In this document: piece after piece, positions 44,783 through 53,823 of the stretch | How positions within the stretch are numbered: the stretch's first letter is position 1 | Layout of the letters: each line of letters begins with the position of its first letter | NCBI GenBank assembly: GCA_000773965.1 | Contig: JRUP01000013.1 | Location: forward strand, 1 to 64,000 | Reading direction: 5' to 3' | DNA: 64,000 nt | Source: Enterobacter cancerogenus | Lineage (GTDB): Bacteria > Pseudomonadota > Gammaproteobacteria > Enterobacterales > Enterobacteriaceae | Notes under the pieces: generated by a model | Told to the model about the DNA's origin: nothing | The model's database searches: none | What the model saw: the letters and a program-made list of their open reading frames with translations, nothing else | Made by a program: the position numbers and the translations under genes

Positions 44783-45835
44783 TCAACGCCCTTCAATTGC
44801 ACTATCAATATGAATAAAGAATGGATCGACATGCTGCTGATCGCGCAATGCGGCCTGCTTGCGTGCCAGGCTGGGAGGATAACCAAAGGCATCGCGGAAA
44901 TGGCGGGAAAAATGCGCGGTATCGGAGAAGCCACAGCGCTCGCCAATTTCTGTCACTGTTTTCGCGCTGTACAGCAGTAGCCAAAGACCATAACGCAGTC
45001 GTAAGTCACGTGCGAAGCGTTGCGGACTGACACCCAGCTCATCTTTGAATTTACGCTCAATATTGCGTCGCGAGGTATTGAGGCGTTGCGCGAGTTGCTC
45101 AACCGAAATCACCTCGCCCATATGTTGGGAGATCACATCAACGGCACTGCGCACCATGCGATCTTTTATTTTTTCGAAGATCACCGGTTGCGGCTGCGGA
45201 TGATGCGTGGTGCGCGCTTCATCAATCAGCATGATATGCAGACTTTTTATCGCCCATGCGCGCCCCAGATGGCGTTCAATCAGGTGCGCGGCAACATCCG
45301 CCGCCGCCACGCCACCGGCACAGGTAATCAGCTTGCCTTCATCGACAAAGATGCGATCGGCTACCGGGGTGATATCGGGAAAACGCCGCTGTAAATCGCC
45401 ATGGTGATACCAGCTGACACAACACTCTTTTCCCTTCATGACGCCAGCCTGAATCAATGCAAAGACGCCGGTGCATAAGCCGACCAATGGCGTGCCAAAC
45501 TGCGCGGCAAGGCGAATATAGTCCAGCGCACGATGGTCGGTTTTGTCCTTCTCATCCTGCACCCCGCCAATCACTACGATGTAGTCAAAATGTTCCGGGT
45601 TCTTGAGGGCTTCACAGGGCGAGATCACCGCGCCACAGCTTGAAGTGGCTTCACTGCCAGAGCTGGACATGAACGTCCAGCTACAGCGCAGCTGACGGCT
45701 GCGATCGCCTTCATCGGCGGCGAGACGCAGGCAGTCAACAAAAGCCGCAAACGGCAGCAGCGTAAAGCGGTTCAGCAGGACAAAACCGACCGACAGCGGC
45801 GTCGCCTGTTCATTGGGTTTGTTACGGGAAGTCAT
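44783..45835 (-). CDS. GlxA-family AraC transcriptional regulator (GbdR/CdhR-like)
   Basis: A 350-residue regulator of the same build as the one after purU: DJ-1-like N-terminal domain (about 15-200; GFVLLNRFTLLPFAAFVDCLR, GLCTGVFALIQAG) and AraC DNA-binding domain (about 230-325; RLNTSRRNIERKFKDELG, CGFSDTAHFSRHFRDAFGYPPS, positions approximate). Relatives in Pseudomonas sense betaine, dimethylglycine or carnitine. It lies 296 bases upstream of glyA on the same strand, so it may activate the sox operon, alone or with its paralogue. Starts 18 bases from the stop of another AraC gene. Confidence 0.85.
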   Translation of the reverse strand: MTSRNKPNEQATPLSVGFVLLNRFTLLPFAAFVDCLRLAADEGDRSRQLRCSWTFMSSSGSEATSSCGAVISPCEALKNPEHFDYIVVIGGVQDEKDKTDHRALDYIRLAAQFGTPLVGLCTGVFALIQAGVMKGKECCVSWYHHGDLQRRFPDITPVADRIFVDEGKLITCAGGVAAADVAAHLIERHLGRAWAIKSLHIMLIDEARTTHHPQPQPVIFEKIKDRMVRSAVDVISQHMGEVISVEQLAQRLNTSRRNIERKFKDELGVSPQRFARDLRLRYGLWLLLYSAKTVTEIGERCGFSDTAHFSRHFRDAFGYPPSLARKQAALRDQQHVDPFFIHIDSAIEGR

Positions 45836-45853
45836 GGCAAGATCCTCGCTCCA

Positions 45854-46690
45854 TCATTGCGATGCCGCCGCAAATGCACCCGGTGTAATGCCAAAATGGG
45901 CGCGGAATTTCTTGATGAAGTGGCTTTGGTCGAAAAAGCCCACTTCACTTGCGGTGTGCGCGGCATCGAAGCCTTGTGACAGCAGTCGTTTTGCCCGCAT
46001 CAGGCGAATCTGCGTGAGGTATTGATGTACCGATAGGCCAGTCAGCTTCTGAAAGGTGCGCATAAAATGGTATTCGCTTAGCCCGGCGACGGCGGCGATT
46101 TCACTGACCGCCAGCGGCTGATGGTAATCGCTGTGCAGAAAATCGATCGCCTGCCGAATATCGGCGCGTAACGCATGCCGCTCGCCGCCTTTTAACGTGC
46201 GTTCGCCGTGTTGACGGATTAACGCGCTCAGCACCTGAAACAGCGCACACTCTTTTTCCACTGCATCCGGACTTTCTTGCATCACGGCGGAAGCCTGCAA
46301 CATCTGCTGCGCCAGCAACGGATCATACCGCATCCCTTCCGCACCAAAATTGAGTTCACCTTTGCCGCCGATTTGTGACTCCGCAATTTCATTGACCAGT
46401 GTGGCGGAAGGATAAAACGCGCAGTAATCCCAGCCTTCCTCACGCTGGACCGCTTCACCGGTGTGCACCTCCCCCGGCAGAATCACCATCACCGTGCCAG
46501 CGGCGGCAATCCCCTGTTGACGGCAAATGCGGGTACGTTGTGCCCCTCGGGCAAACGCCGCGATCACGAATTCGTCGTGGAAGTGTGGCGGATAACTGTG
46601 CTCGTAGCAGCGTGCGCGCAGGATTTCCATGCCGCCGTGCATACCACGATCACGCCACAATTTGATGTCATCACGTTTTTCCTGCATCAC
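45854..46690 (-). CDS. AraC family transcriptional regulator (cupin sensor domain)
   Basis: A 278-residue regulator with an N-terminal AraC-type cupin (about 15-100; YPPHFHDEFVIAAF, ILPGEVHTGEA) and a C-terminal double helix-turn-helix (about 180-275; EIAAVAGLSEYHFMRTFQ, VGFFDQSHFIKKFRAHFGITPGAF). Divergent from azlCD with 101 bases between starts, the typical layout in which this subfamily controls an amino-acid exporter. It ends 18 bases before the GlxA-type regulator gene; the two may be co-transcribed. Confidence 0.88.
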   Translation of the reverse strand: MMQEKRDDIKLWRDRGMHGGMEILRARCYEHSYPPHFHDEFVIAAFARGAQRTRICRQQGIAAAGTVMVILPGEVHTGEAVQREEGWDYCAFYPSATLVNEIAESQIGGKGELNFGAEGMRYDPLLAQQMLQASAVMQESPDAVEKECALFQVLSALIRQHGERTLKGGERHALRADIRQAIDFLHSDYHQPLAVSEIAAVAGLSEYHFMRTFQKLTGLSVHQYLTQIRLMRAKRLLSQGFDAAHTASEVGFFDQSHFIKKFRAHFGITPGAFAAASQ

Positions 46691-46791
46691 AAATCCTTCG
46701 CTGATGTACTCCGGGAGCAGGATTTTACTATAGCCTTGCGCATCGTGGCTTAAAATTGGTGCATCTGTTGAGAAGGTTTTGGAAAATTGTC

Positions 46792-47532
46792 ATGTCGTTG
46801 AATAGTCACACCCTGCCAAAACACAGTGATCCACTGAGTTTTCGCGCGGGTTTTATCGCCTGTTTACCCACCGTGCCCGGTTACCTGAGCATCGGTTTTG
46901 CTGCCGGTGCCATTGGCACGCTGGCCGGTTTCTCCGTATTGCAAACAGCGCTGCTGGCGACGTTGCTATACACCGGTTCGGCGCAGTTCTTATTTTATTC
47001 GCTATGGGCAGCAGGTGCGGAAATGACCTCGGTGGTGCTCAGCGTGATGCTGGTTAATCTGCGCTATTTGCTGATGAGTTCAGCGATTAGCGTGTTCTTC
47101 CGTGGCCAAAGTGGCTGGCAGAAAGTCGTCAGCGGCCTGCTGCTCACCGATGAGACCTTCGGCGTCGCGGTACAGCACGGCAGCCAGCATGGCAAAATCG
47201 CCTTTGCCTGGATGTTTGGTCTTAACCTGCCCGCCTGGCTGAACTGGATTATTGCCTGTGTGATTGGCGCTTATGCCGCATCTGCCGTCCCTGAATCGCT
47301 GATGGCCGGATTGAGTTTTAGTCTGGTATCGATGTTTATCGGGCTGATTCTAATGACGTGGTTTGCCAGCCGCCGCAAATGGCTGGAGACGCTGGCGATT
47401 GTGGTTGCGGTGCTGGTGACCTATTTTTCTGCGGGACATCTCGATCTCAGCGTAGTGGTGATCATCGCCGCCTCGATTGCCGCCAGTCTGGCCACGCTAC
47501 TGTTACGCATGAAATACGAGGAGGGGAAATAA
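46792..47532 (+). CDS. azlC: AzlC family branched-chain amino-acid exporter, large subunit
   Basis: A 246-residue membrane protein with about seven helices. Family signatures: FRAGFIACLPTVPGYLSIGFAAG near the N terminus, TGSAQFLFYSLWAAG, VNLRYLLMSSAIS and TDETFGVA. With AzlD it exports branched-chain or other amino acids, as do AzlCD and YgaZH. Start set at ATG 46792 (MSLNSHTLP) with GGA upstream; twelve codons of further frame upstream lack a ribosome site. It is one base from azlD. Confidence 0.9.
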   Translation: MSLNSHTLPKHSDPLSFRAGFIACLPTVPGYLSIGFAAGAIGTLAGFSVLQTALLATLLYTGSAQFLFYSLWAAGAEMTSVVLSVMLVNLRYLLMSSAISVFFRGQSGWQKVVSGLLLTDETFGVAVQHGSQHGKIAFAWMFGLNLPAWLNWIIACVIGAYAASAVPESLMAGLSFSLVSMFIGLILMTWFASRRKWLETLAIVVAVLVTYFSAGHLDLSVVVIIAASIAASLATLLLRMKYEEGK

Positions 47533-47533
47533 C

Positions 47534-47857
47534 ATGGAGCGTAATGTCCTGATGACCATTGTGGTTGCCGCGCTAATCACAGCGGTGATGCGCGTTGGCC
47601 CCATTCTGCTGCTTTCACGCTTCCGACTCGCCCCACTGGCGCAACAGTGGCTAAGCTTTATCCCGGCGGGCATTATGGCGGCTATTGTCACGGCTGAGTT
47701 AATCGAAAAACCGGCGTTAACCGCTTCAGGTTTGAGTTTATCGCTACTGGCGGCGCTGATTGCGGCGATCACCGGCATCGTGACGCGCGGCCTGTTCGCC
47801 ACCGTGCTGGCTGGCATGGTGGCGTATACTGCGCTGCGTTATGGATTTGGTTTGTAA
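47534..47857 (+). CDS. azlD: AzlD family branched-chain amino-acid exporter, small subunit
   Basis: A 107-residue protein with three or four hydrophobic helices (about 5-25, 40-60, 65-85, 88-105), the partner of AzlC. AVMRVGPILLLSRFRL near the N terminus is the family pattern. GGAGG-like sequence within the last azlC codons (AGGAGGGG at about 47519-47526) gives a strong ribosome site. Function as exporter subunit follows from the pairing. Confidence 0.9.
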   Translation: MERNVLMTIVVAALITAVMRVGPILLLSRFRLAPLAQQWLSFIPAGIMAAIVTAELIEKPALTASGLSLSLLAALIAAITGIVTRGLFATVLAGMVAYTALRYGFGL

Positions 47858-47898
47858 CATGAAACATCGGGTGCGGGATTAACACCGCACCCCTTTCA

Positions 47899-48957
47899 TC
47901 ACCCCACTTCTGGTGCCGGTGTCCGTTTTCCCTTCAACATATTTCTCAACGCCGGTTCAAGATATTTGGTGATAAACCAGGCCAGATAATAGAGCCCTGC
48001 GGCGACCACAATCGGCATGAGCAGCATGACTGTTTCACTTTTGATCTGCACATTCATTTTTATCAGTATGGCAATCATGAGGTTTTCATGTATCAGATAG
48101 TAGGCGTAACTGGCAAAACCTATCGCAGTGAAAAATCGAACGGATAACAAACGTTCCAGTTGTTTTGAATAAAAACTGGCAATAAAGAAAAGCATGACCA
48201 GCAGTAAGGGAATGACCGTTAGGGTACCCGCATTTTTAACGTAGTAGCTGAAGTTAATGAGCATCGCGACAACCACAACCGCATAATGAAAGCCTTTGTC
48301 ACGGCCATGCATTCTTTCATATACCAGGCAGCCGATCATAAACCACGCGTAGTGAATAAAACCAAACTTAGCAATAACATCAATGAAAATGGGATGACCT
48401 AAAGATTTTAATACCGAGGAGGCGGACAGCAGTAACATCGGCACCAGCAAGCCCGGCAAGCAATATTTCCGTCCCAGGGTAAAATAGATGGCACCAATAA
48501 TCAGATAGAATACCGCTTCAACGTACAGCGACCAAAAAGAACCCGCCATCGATTTAAATTCAATACCGGTTATTTGTGTCAACGTTTCAGGATTAGTGAA
48601 GATCAGCCCAGGTAGCAAATTCCTGACATAGGGTGTCATAGCCGACCATTCCGGGAAAAACCCACCCACAGCATAGAGTAACAAACTGGCAATCAGCATT
48701 GCCGGAAACAGTCGCAGCCAGCGTTTTTTCAGGAAGCTGATATAGCTATCAGACTTATCCAGCGTCATAAATATGACAAAGCCGGAGATCATGAAAAATA
48801 ACTCAACACCAAGCCAGCCGAAAGAAAAAACTGGAATATGTTGTGTGAGGTTTACATAGGGCAAGAGTTCTGGCCAACGTGCATAGGCGTGGTAACCAAT
48901 CACCATTAAGATGGCAAGACCGCGCATTCCGTCAAGATGCTTGATGCGTGCGTGCAT
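47899..48957 (-). CDS. Acyltransferase 3 family membrane protein
   Basis: A 352-residue inner-membrane O-acyltransferase (OafA/NodX/ExoZ type) with about ten helices. The conserved start HLDGMRGLAILMVIGYHA (8-25) carries the R and H typical of the active site, and GVELFFMISGFVIFMTL (50-66) is the second family block. Such enzymes acetylate sugars of exopolysaccharide, lipopolysaccharide or other carriers. No glycan genes are adjacent, so the target is unknown. Codons are somewhat AT-richer than in neighbours, which may indicate transfer. Confidence 0.88.
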   Translation of the reverse strand: MHARIKHLDGMRGLAILMVIGYHAYARWPELLPYVNLTQHIPVFSFGWLGVELFFMISGFVIFMTLDKSDSYISFLKKRWLRLFPAMLIASLLLYAVGGFFPEWSAMTPYVRNLLPGLIFTNPETLTQITGIEFKSMAGSFWSLYVEAVFYLIIGAIYFTLGRKYCLPGLLVPMLLLSASSVLKSLGHPIFIDVIAKFGFIHYAWFMIGCLVYERMHGRDKGFHYAVVVVAMLINFSYYVKNAGTLTVIPLLLVMLFFIASFYSKQLERLLSVRFFTAIGFASYAYYLIHENLMIAILIKMNVQIKSETVMLLMPIVVAAGLYYLAWFITKYLEPALRNMLKGKRTPAPEVG

Positions 48958-49192
48958 GATTCCCTCAGGAAAGATGTCCGGATGTGTAAATTCAACTTAG
49001 CACTGACAATTATTTACTCACAATAAGACTTATTCTGATTAAAACTTTTCTTAATGCACGTTTTTTAATGCTTAAAGGCATCAAGCATTAATTTCAACTG
49101 GACTTACCAATCCAGGATGGAGCAAATTCTAATCCTTTTATTACCCGGCACTTAAGACCATCCGACTGCTTAAAACCCCTTTGACTGGATAT
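48958..49192. other. Intergenic region upstream of the acyltransferase gene
   Basis: AT-rich stretch (about 235 bases) holding the acyltransferase promoter. A 63-codon minus-strand frame overlapping into the binding-protein gene has no ribosome site and is not called. Confidence 0.4.
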
Positions 49193-49234
49193 TGAACAAA
49201 CCCGTTATAGTTAAAGCTTAAACGGGTTTGTTCA
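49193..49234. repeat. Perfect inverted repeat with 14-bp arms
   Basis: TGAACAAACCCGTT (49193-49206) and AACGGGTTTGTTCA (49221-49234) flank a 14-base AT-rich loop. It lies after the stop of the binding-protein gene and may end transcription, but no clear T-run follows; it could also be a protein site. Confidence 0.7.
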
Positions 49235-49291
49235 TGATTCTTCAACAGTGGAGCTAATGAATTTAAAATGACATATTTAAAAAAGCACGAT

Positions 49292-50302
49292 TTATTCCGG
49301 TGGCAACGCCTGCAAAATTCGCTGCGCGTCATTCGCCGTCAGCGAGTAGTCATAAAATTGTTGATAAAACGCTTGTGTAGCACTCACTAAATCAAGCTGT
49401 GGGAACAACGCCGGATGCAACTGTTTTGCGGCCCACTGAATCTGTAACGCCACCTCGGTGCCGTAACGATCCCACGGAAACACCCCAGCCGGATTCTGCC
49501 ACACACGATGTTGCTGGACGGCTTTCACGCTGGCAAATAACGTCTTAAACTCGGAATCTGCCAGCGATCCGGCGCCCGCACCGATGATAATCACATCAGG
49601 ATTCCAGCGAATCACTTCTTCAGGCGAGATGGGTTTCATATTGCCGACAATGCCTGCAGCGACATTTCGACCACCGGCGAGATTAATCCAGGTATCAATC
49701 AGCGTATCGCGCCCATCGACTTTCAATGGATGCAGCGACTGGATGTGCAACACCCGTGGTCGCTGTGCCTCACTTAAACCCGCCGTTTTCCCGCTGATGT
49801 CAGCAATGTGCTGATCAAGGTAGCGGTTATAAGCTTCTGCTCGCTTCGCCGCCTCGGGCGTACCCACCACTTGCGCCGTCGTGATCAGTGAACGCTTCAT
49901 CGAAGCAAAATCATCGAAGTTCATTGCCAGTACCGGAATACCCGCAAGTCGATACGATTCCGCATCAGGATCATTCGCTGGCACGAAGATGGCGTCAACG
50001 TTGCGCACCACCAGAGCTTCACTGGCGAAGGTTTTACCCTTCGCCTGCAACGCCTGATTGAGGGATGGCTGAACCTTAAACATCCACGGACGATCGGCAG
50101 GATGATTTACCGTCGCCACGATGCGATCCCCCGCGCCCAACGTCATCAACAACGAGTGATGCGCAAACCAGGCGTCAGCAATATGCATCGCCGGTTTGCT
50201 GATTTCGACATGATTACCAGTGTCATCGATCACCGTTTGGGCTGAGGCCAGTGTACTCACCATCAATATCGGTAATAGCCGACGCCACATTTTGCTCATC
50301 AT
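49292..50302 (-). CDS. Periplasmic iron-siderophore/heme ABC substrate-binding protein
   Basis: A 336-residue class III binding protein (FepB/BtuF fold, PeriBP_2). Sec signal peptide at about 1-21 (ends LASA, then QTVIDD). Two lobes joined by a long helix; WNPDVIIIGAG and SLHPLKVDGRDTLID are family-like. It carries no lipobox. It starts 8 bases after the TonB-dependent receptor gene, so it should take over the ligand in the periplasm. No permease or ATPase gene follows; it must share a transporter encoded elsewhere. Confidence 0.85.
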   Translation of the reverse strand: MMSKMWRRLLPILMVSTLASAQTVIDDTGNHVEISKPAMHIADAWFAHHSLLMTLGAGDRIVATVNHPADRPWMFKVQPSLNQALQAKGKTFASEALVVRNVDAIFVPANDPDAESYRLAGIPVLAMNFDDFASMKRSLITTAQVVGTPEAAKRAEAYNRYLDQHIADISGKTAGLSEAQRPRVLHIQSLHPLKVDGRDTLIDTWINLAGGRNVAAGIVGNMKPISPEEVIRWNPDVIIIGAGAGSLADSEFKTLFASVKAVQQHRVWQNPAGVFPWDRYGTEVALQIQWAAKQLHPALFPQLDLVSATQAFYQQFYDYSLTANDAQRILQALPPE

Positions 50303-50310
50303 TCACTCCC

Positions 50311-52425
50311 TTAGAAGTTAAGTTGCATGGAGACTTGCACCATACGCGGCGCACCGAGAGAAGCGCTGGCGTAGCCTGCACCGCTATACCCGTTTAACCC
50401 ACCGGGTACGATATTGGTCCAGTAATGGCGGTTGGTCAGGTTAGTGACATCAAGTCGGAAGGTGGTGGCGGTATCAAACAGCTGGGTCTTATAGGCTGCA
50501 CCGGCATCCAGCATGGTATAGCTCCCCACCCAACCGTCATTTTGATTGTCGGTAGTGCGACGCCCAACATAGTGAATGCCGCCGTGAATATCGGTACCGC
50601 TGAACATCGGTAAATCGTAAGCGGCAAACAGGCTGGCGGTATAGCGAGGCAAGCCAACAATCTGCTTGTCATCGGTTTGTGTGCTGGCGGTGTCCAGCAG
50701 ACGCGGATCTAACCACGTCATGCCGCCAAACAGATGCAGACGATCGGTGAGGTCACCATCCGCCATCAGTTCCAGCCCACGGTTACGCTGTTCGCCATCG
50801 ATAGCGTAATCGCCGCTGGCGTTGGTGTAAGCGAACGGGCGTTTAATCTGGAACAGCGCGGCGGTCAGCAGCAGTTTATTGATCGCCAGCTTGCTGCCCA
50901 CTTCCACCTGACGGCTGCGATACGGCGCCAGTATCGCACCGGCATTATTGGCCGTGGCCGGTGCGGAGTCCCCTTGCTGCAGACTATCAGCGTAAGTGAC
51001 ATAAAGCGTCAGGGGATCAATCGGCTTGTACAACAGGCTGGCGGAACCGCTGAATCCACTATTAGCAGAGTCACTGCTGCGACTGCCCGTTTTGCTGTAG
51101 TTGGACGAACTCAGCAGGCTCTCACTGCCCGCCAGTAACAGGCTCCATTGCGGGGAAAACTGCAGATTATCGCTGAGCAGAAATGCATGCTGGCTGGCAG
51201 TGGCGGAATGATAGCGGTCGGTAAAATCAGGGTAGTCCGGTTCAGCGAAAGCCTGGGGATTATCCAGCGAAGCGCTGCCCAGGGTCGAGGAAGCACCGTT
51301 GCGGGGGTTGTAATTCTTCCAGACAAAACCGCGCAGCCCGGTTGAAATTTGATGATGAATCCACCCGGTATCCACTTCCCCATTCACATTCGCCATGTAG
51401 CTATTAATCGTAAAGCGGCTGGCGGTGGCAGATGAAGTGGTGGTGGTGTAGTCGCCGTGGCTGTCGGTGAAGGTGTTGGTTACCGCCGTGGATTCGCGAT
51501 CGGCAATCTGACGTAAAACGCCGATTTCACCCTGCCAGTTTCCGTCGAAGTCATGTTTGAGATGCAGGCCAGCAGTCAGCGTGTGGTTGTCATCACCTGC
51601 ATAAGATTGGCCCAGGTGCGCCGTTTTCGGATCGGGTGCAGAGGGGAATGACAAGCCCTTGCCAAGCGCAAATTTACCCGGCAGCCCTTTGTCGTAGAAA
51701 TGGTAATAGCTGAAGTTGGTTTCCAGCACCGTTTGATCGGTCAGATTCGCATCGAGCGCCAGGCTGAACAGCTGACGGCGAACTTTGCTGCCTTTCACAT
51801 AGCCATCGCCCTCATCATCGAGGAAATTAAGGCGATAACGCAGACGGTCGTTGCTATCCAGCGGCCCACTAAAATTACCGGCCAGCTGATGGCTTAATCC
51901 GGTCCCCGCGCCCACAGTAATGGAGTGCATAGGCGTGTCACTGGCGCGTTTGCTCACGAAATTGAACAGACCTGCCGGATTGGCTGGACCATACAAGGAT
52001 CCAGCAAGACCATTCAGCACCTCAATGTGATCAAACTGTTCCGCGGCGTAGTCGGTGGTCGATACCACATTCAACCCATCGATCATGCTGTTCTGCACCA
52101 CACTGCCCTGCATACCCCGCGTTTGCGGGCGTGCCCCATCCCCCTGCACCGATGGCATGTAACGATACAAATCGCTGACGCTTTTCAACTGCTGGCGCTT
52201 CATCAACTCAGGTGACAGAGTTTGCACCGACCACGGCGTGTTGCGCACTTCCTGTTTGCCGAGATTGCCCAGCGTGGCTTTTTTATCGGTTTCTGCAGGA
52301 GGTTGATTCGGCGAGGCAGTCACTGCAATGGTCGGTTGCTCGGATGTGGCATACAGCGGAACGGCGGACAACAACATGGCACTGGTGAAACCTGTTTTCA
52401 CCAGGGTGATACGCTTGATAAACAT
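50311..52425 (-). CDS. TonB-dependent siderophore receptor
   Basis: A 704-residue outer-membrane receptor. Signal peptide at about 1-26 (ends PLYATSE), TonB box TIAVTA near residue 32, plug domain to about 160 (TPWSVQTLSPELMKRQQ, QTRGMQG, VLNGLAGSLYGPANPAGLFNFVSKR, quoted in pieces), then the 22-strand barrel ending in the required C-terminal Phe (MQLNF). It is of the FhuA/FecA-like siderophore class. It shares an operon with the periplasmic binding protein. Iron regulation by Fur is expected, but I found no convincing Fur box in the 130 bases upstream. Ligand unknown. Confidence 0.93.
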   Translation of the reverse strand: MFIKRITLVKTGFTSAMLLSAVPLYATSEQPTIAVTASPNQPPAETDKKATLGNLGKQEVRNTPWSVQTLSPELMKRQQLKSVSDLYRYMPSVQGDGARPQTRGMQGSVVQNSMIDGLNVVSTTDYAAEQFDHIEVLNGLAGSLYGPANPAGLFNFVSKRASDTPMHSITVGAGTGLSHQLAGNFSGPLDSNDRLRYRLNFLDDEGDGYVKGSKVRRQLFSLALDANLTDQTVLETNFSYYHFYDKGLPGKFALGKGLSFPSAPDPKTAHLGQSYAGDDNHTLTAGLHLKHDFDGNWQGEIGVLRQIADRESTAVTNTFTDSHGDYTTTTSSATASRFTINSYMANVNGEVDTGWIHHQISTGLRGFVWKNYNPRNGASSTLGSASLDNPQAFAEPDYPDFTDRYHSATASQHAFLLSDNLQFSPQWSLLLAGSESLLSSSNYSKTGSRSSDSANSGFSGSASLLYKPIDPLTLYVTYADSLQQGDSAPATANNAGAILAPYRSRQVEVGSKLAINKLLLTAALFQIKRPFAYTNASGDYAIDGEQRNRGLELMADGDLTDRLHLFGGMTWLDPRLLDTASTQTDDKQIVGLPRYTASLFAAYDLPMFSGTDIHGGIHYVGRRTTDNQNDGWVGSYTMLDAGAAYKTQLFDTATTFRLDVTNLTNRHYWTNIVPGGLNGYSGAGYASASLGAPRMVQVSMQLNF

Positions 52426-52555
52426 GACATTTCCAGGATGACTGACGAAAGGGATGCGCGCGTTAAGCTAGCGCTATATTTCCGATTATATATCGATAAG
52501 ATTCGTCAACCTATTGTTTATCAGCGTTATATTACTGATCCGTAACTTTTTTTGA

Positions 52556-53569
52556 TCAGGCGAAAGGTCCTGGGCCGACGGATTCTCGCATCATCACTTC
52601 ACCCGCGAAGCGCTGGCGATTGCGCATTTCGCCCCCGTCGAGCATCGATATCAGCCTTGCAAGCGTTTCCTGAATCATCTCCGTCACCGGCATTTTCACG
52701 CTAGAGAGCGACGGAACGGTGAAGGGGGCCAGCGGAATATCATCAAATCCCAGCACGGAGACCTGAGCCGGAACCGCAATGTTGTGCGATGCCAATGCTC
52801 TTAACGCCCCTACCGCCATATCATCATTACTGGCCACCAGCGCGCTAAACGGACTGCCCTGGTTTAACAAGGTTTCTACCGCCGCTACGCCGTTTTGCGC
52901 CTGCCACTTCCCTTCAATAATCAACGCTTGCTGAACCGGAATCTGGTGTTTTGCCAGCGCCGATTGGTAGCCCGCCAGGCGCTCACGGCCGGTGGGCGAA
53001 TCGAGCGACCCGGTGATAAAGGCAATGTCACGATGGCCCAGTTTGATTAACGCTTCGACAGCGTCGGCGCTGGTGCGTTGTTGATCGGCGTAAATACAGT
53101 AGCTGTCGTGTTGCCGCAGACGACGGTTGATCACCAGGATTGGATGCGAGTGCTGATCGATGATAGCGTCCATTTCTTCGATGGTGAGGAAACGCGGATA
53201 GATGATGACGCCGTCACAGCGTAAATCGAGCAAAAATTGAATCGCAGCACGCTCCTCTTCCGCGCTGTGTTTGCCATCCACCAACAGCAGTTGTCGCCCC
53301 TGCTGCTCCATCAGTCGGGCGGAATGCTGCATGAGCTCAGTAAAATAGCTGCCGGAATAGAGGGTGTTGGTGATCACCAGGCCAATAGTCTGGCTCGACT
53401 TGGTTGCCAGATTTCGCGCCAGTAAATTGGGGCGAAAACCGGTTGCCGCGATGGCCTTAAACACCAATTCCCGCTTCTCTTCGCTGACATAACCGTTGCC
53501 GGACAGCACACGTGACACCGTGGCTTTCGATACGCCTGCGACCTTCGCCACCTCAACTATGGTTGCCAT
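52556..53569 (-). CDS. ascG: LacI-family repressor AscG
   Basis: A 337-residue LacI/GalR repressor very similar in pattern to E. coli AscG (336). HTH plus hinge: VAKVAGVSKATVSRVLSGNGYVSEEKR (about 6-32, in pieces); the AscG-like stretches LVDGKHSAEEERAAIQFLLDLRCDGVIIYPRF and SSVKMPVTEMIQE are strikingly kept. Divergent from ascF, with a perfect operator GAAACCGGTTTC between them, so it represses the asc genes (and itself, possibly) until a beta-glucoside phosphate or other inducer appears. Confidence 0.93.
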   Translation of the reverse strand: MATIVEVAKVAGVSKATVSRVLSGNGYVSEEKRELVFKAIAATGFRPNLLARNLATKSSQTIGLVITNTLYSGSYFTELMQHSARLMEQQGRQLLLVDGKHSAEEERAAIQFLLDLRCDGVIIYPRFLTIEEMDAIIDQHSHPILVINRRLRQHDSYCIYADQQRTSADAVEALIKLGHRDIAFITGSLDSPTGRERLAGYQSALAKHQIPVQQALIIEGKWQAQNGVAAVETLLNQGSPFSALVASNDDMAVGALRALASHNIAVPAQVSVLGFDDIPLAPFTVPSLSSVKMPVTEMIQETLARLISMLDGGEMRNRQRFAGEVMMRESVGPGPFA

Positions 53570-53669
53570 TTTTCACTCTGATTTACGCTCGTATCGCTGA
53601 AGTTTACCTAAGTCGCGAATAATGCGGAGAATTTTTTCACCGTAATGTTTGCCCGCTCCTCACTTCGTT

Positions 53670-53685
53670 ATCGATCACTATCACA
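53670..53685 (+). promoter_or_regulatory. Weak CRP-like site upstream of ascF
   Basis: ATCGA-TCACTA-TCACA has one perfect half-site (TCACA) and one poor half-site of the CRP pattern TGTGA-N6-TCACA. Catabolite control of asc is expected; the match is modest. Confidence 0.3.
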
Positions 53686-53744
53686 TTTTTAAACATCAAA
53701 TTTTAAACTTCTTGCCTGTCTTTGATTTCATATACATGATTTTG

Positions 53745-53758
53745 TGAAACCGGTTTCT
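53745..53758. promoter_or_regulatory. AscG operator
   Basis: TGAAACCGGTTTCT contains the perfect palindrome GAAACCGGTTTC (53746-53757), which is the AscG-type binding sequence known from the E. coli asc promoter. It lies 66 bases before the ascF start. Confidence 0.8.
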
Positions 53759-53823
53759 CATGACTCGCAATAGATATGCGGGCAAACGTACCCCTACTCA
53801 AAAAAATCAGAGACCTACAATCC

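Noticed and set aside
49141..49332. A 63-codon minus-strand frame across the 3' end of the siderophore-binding gene
   Set aside because: It spans the long inverted repeat, lacks a ribosome site and overlaps a real gene's end.
52426..52555. Possible Fur box before the TonB receptor gene
   Set aside because: The AT-rich stretch has GATA-like pieces (GATTATATATCGATAAG) but does not match the 19-bp Fur consensus well enough to call.
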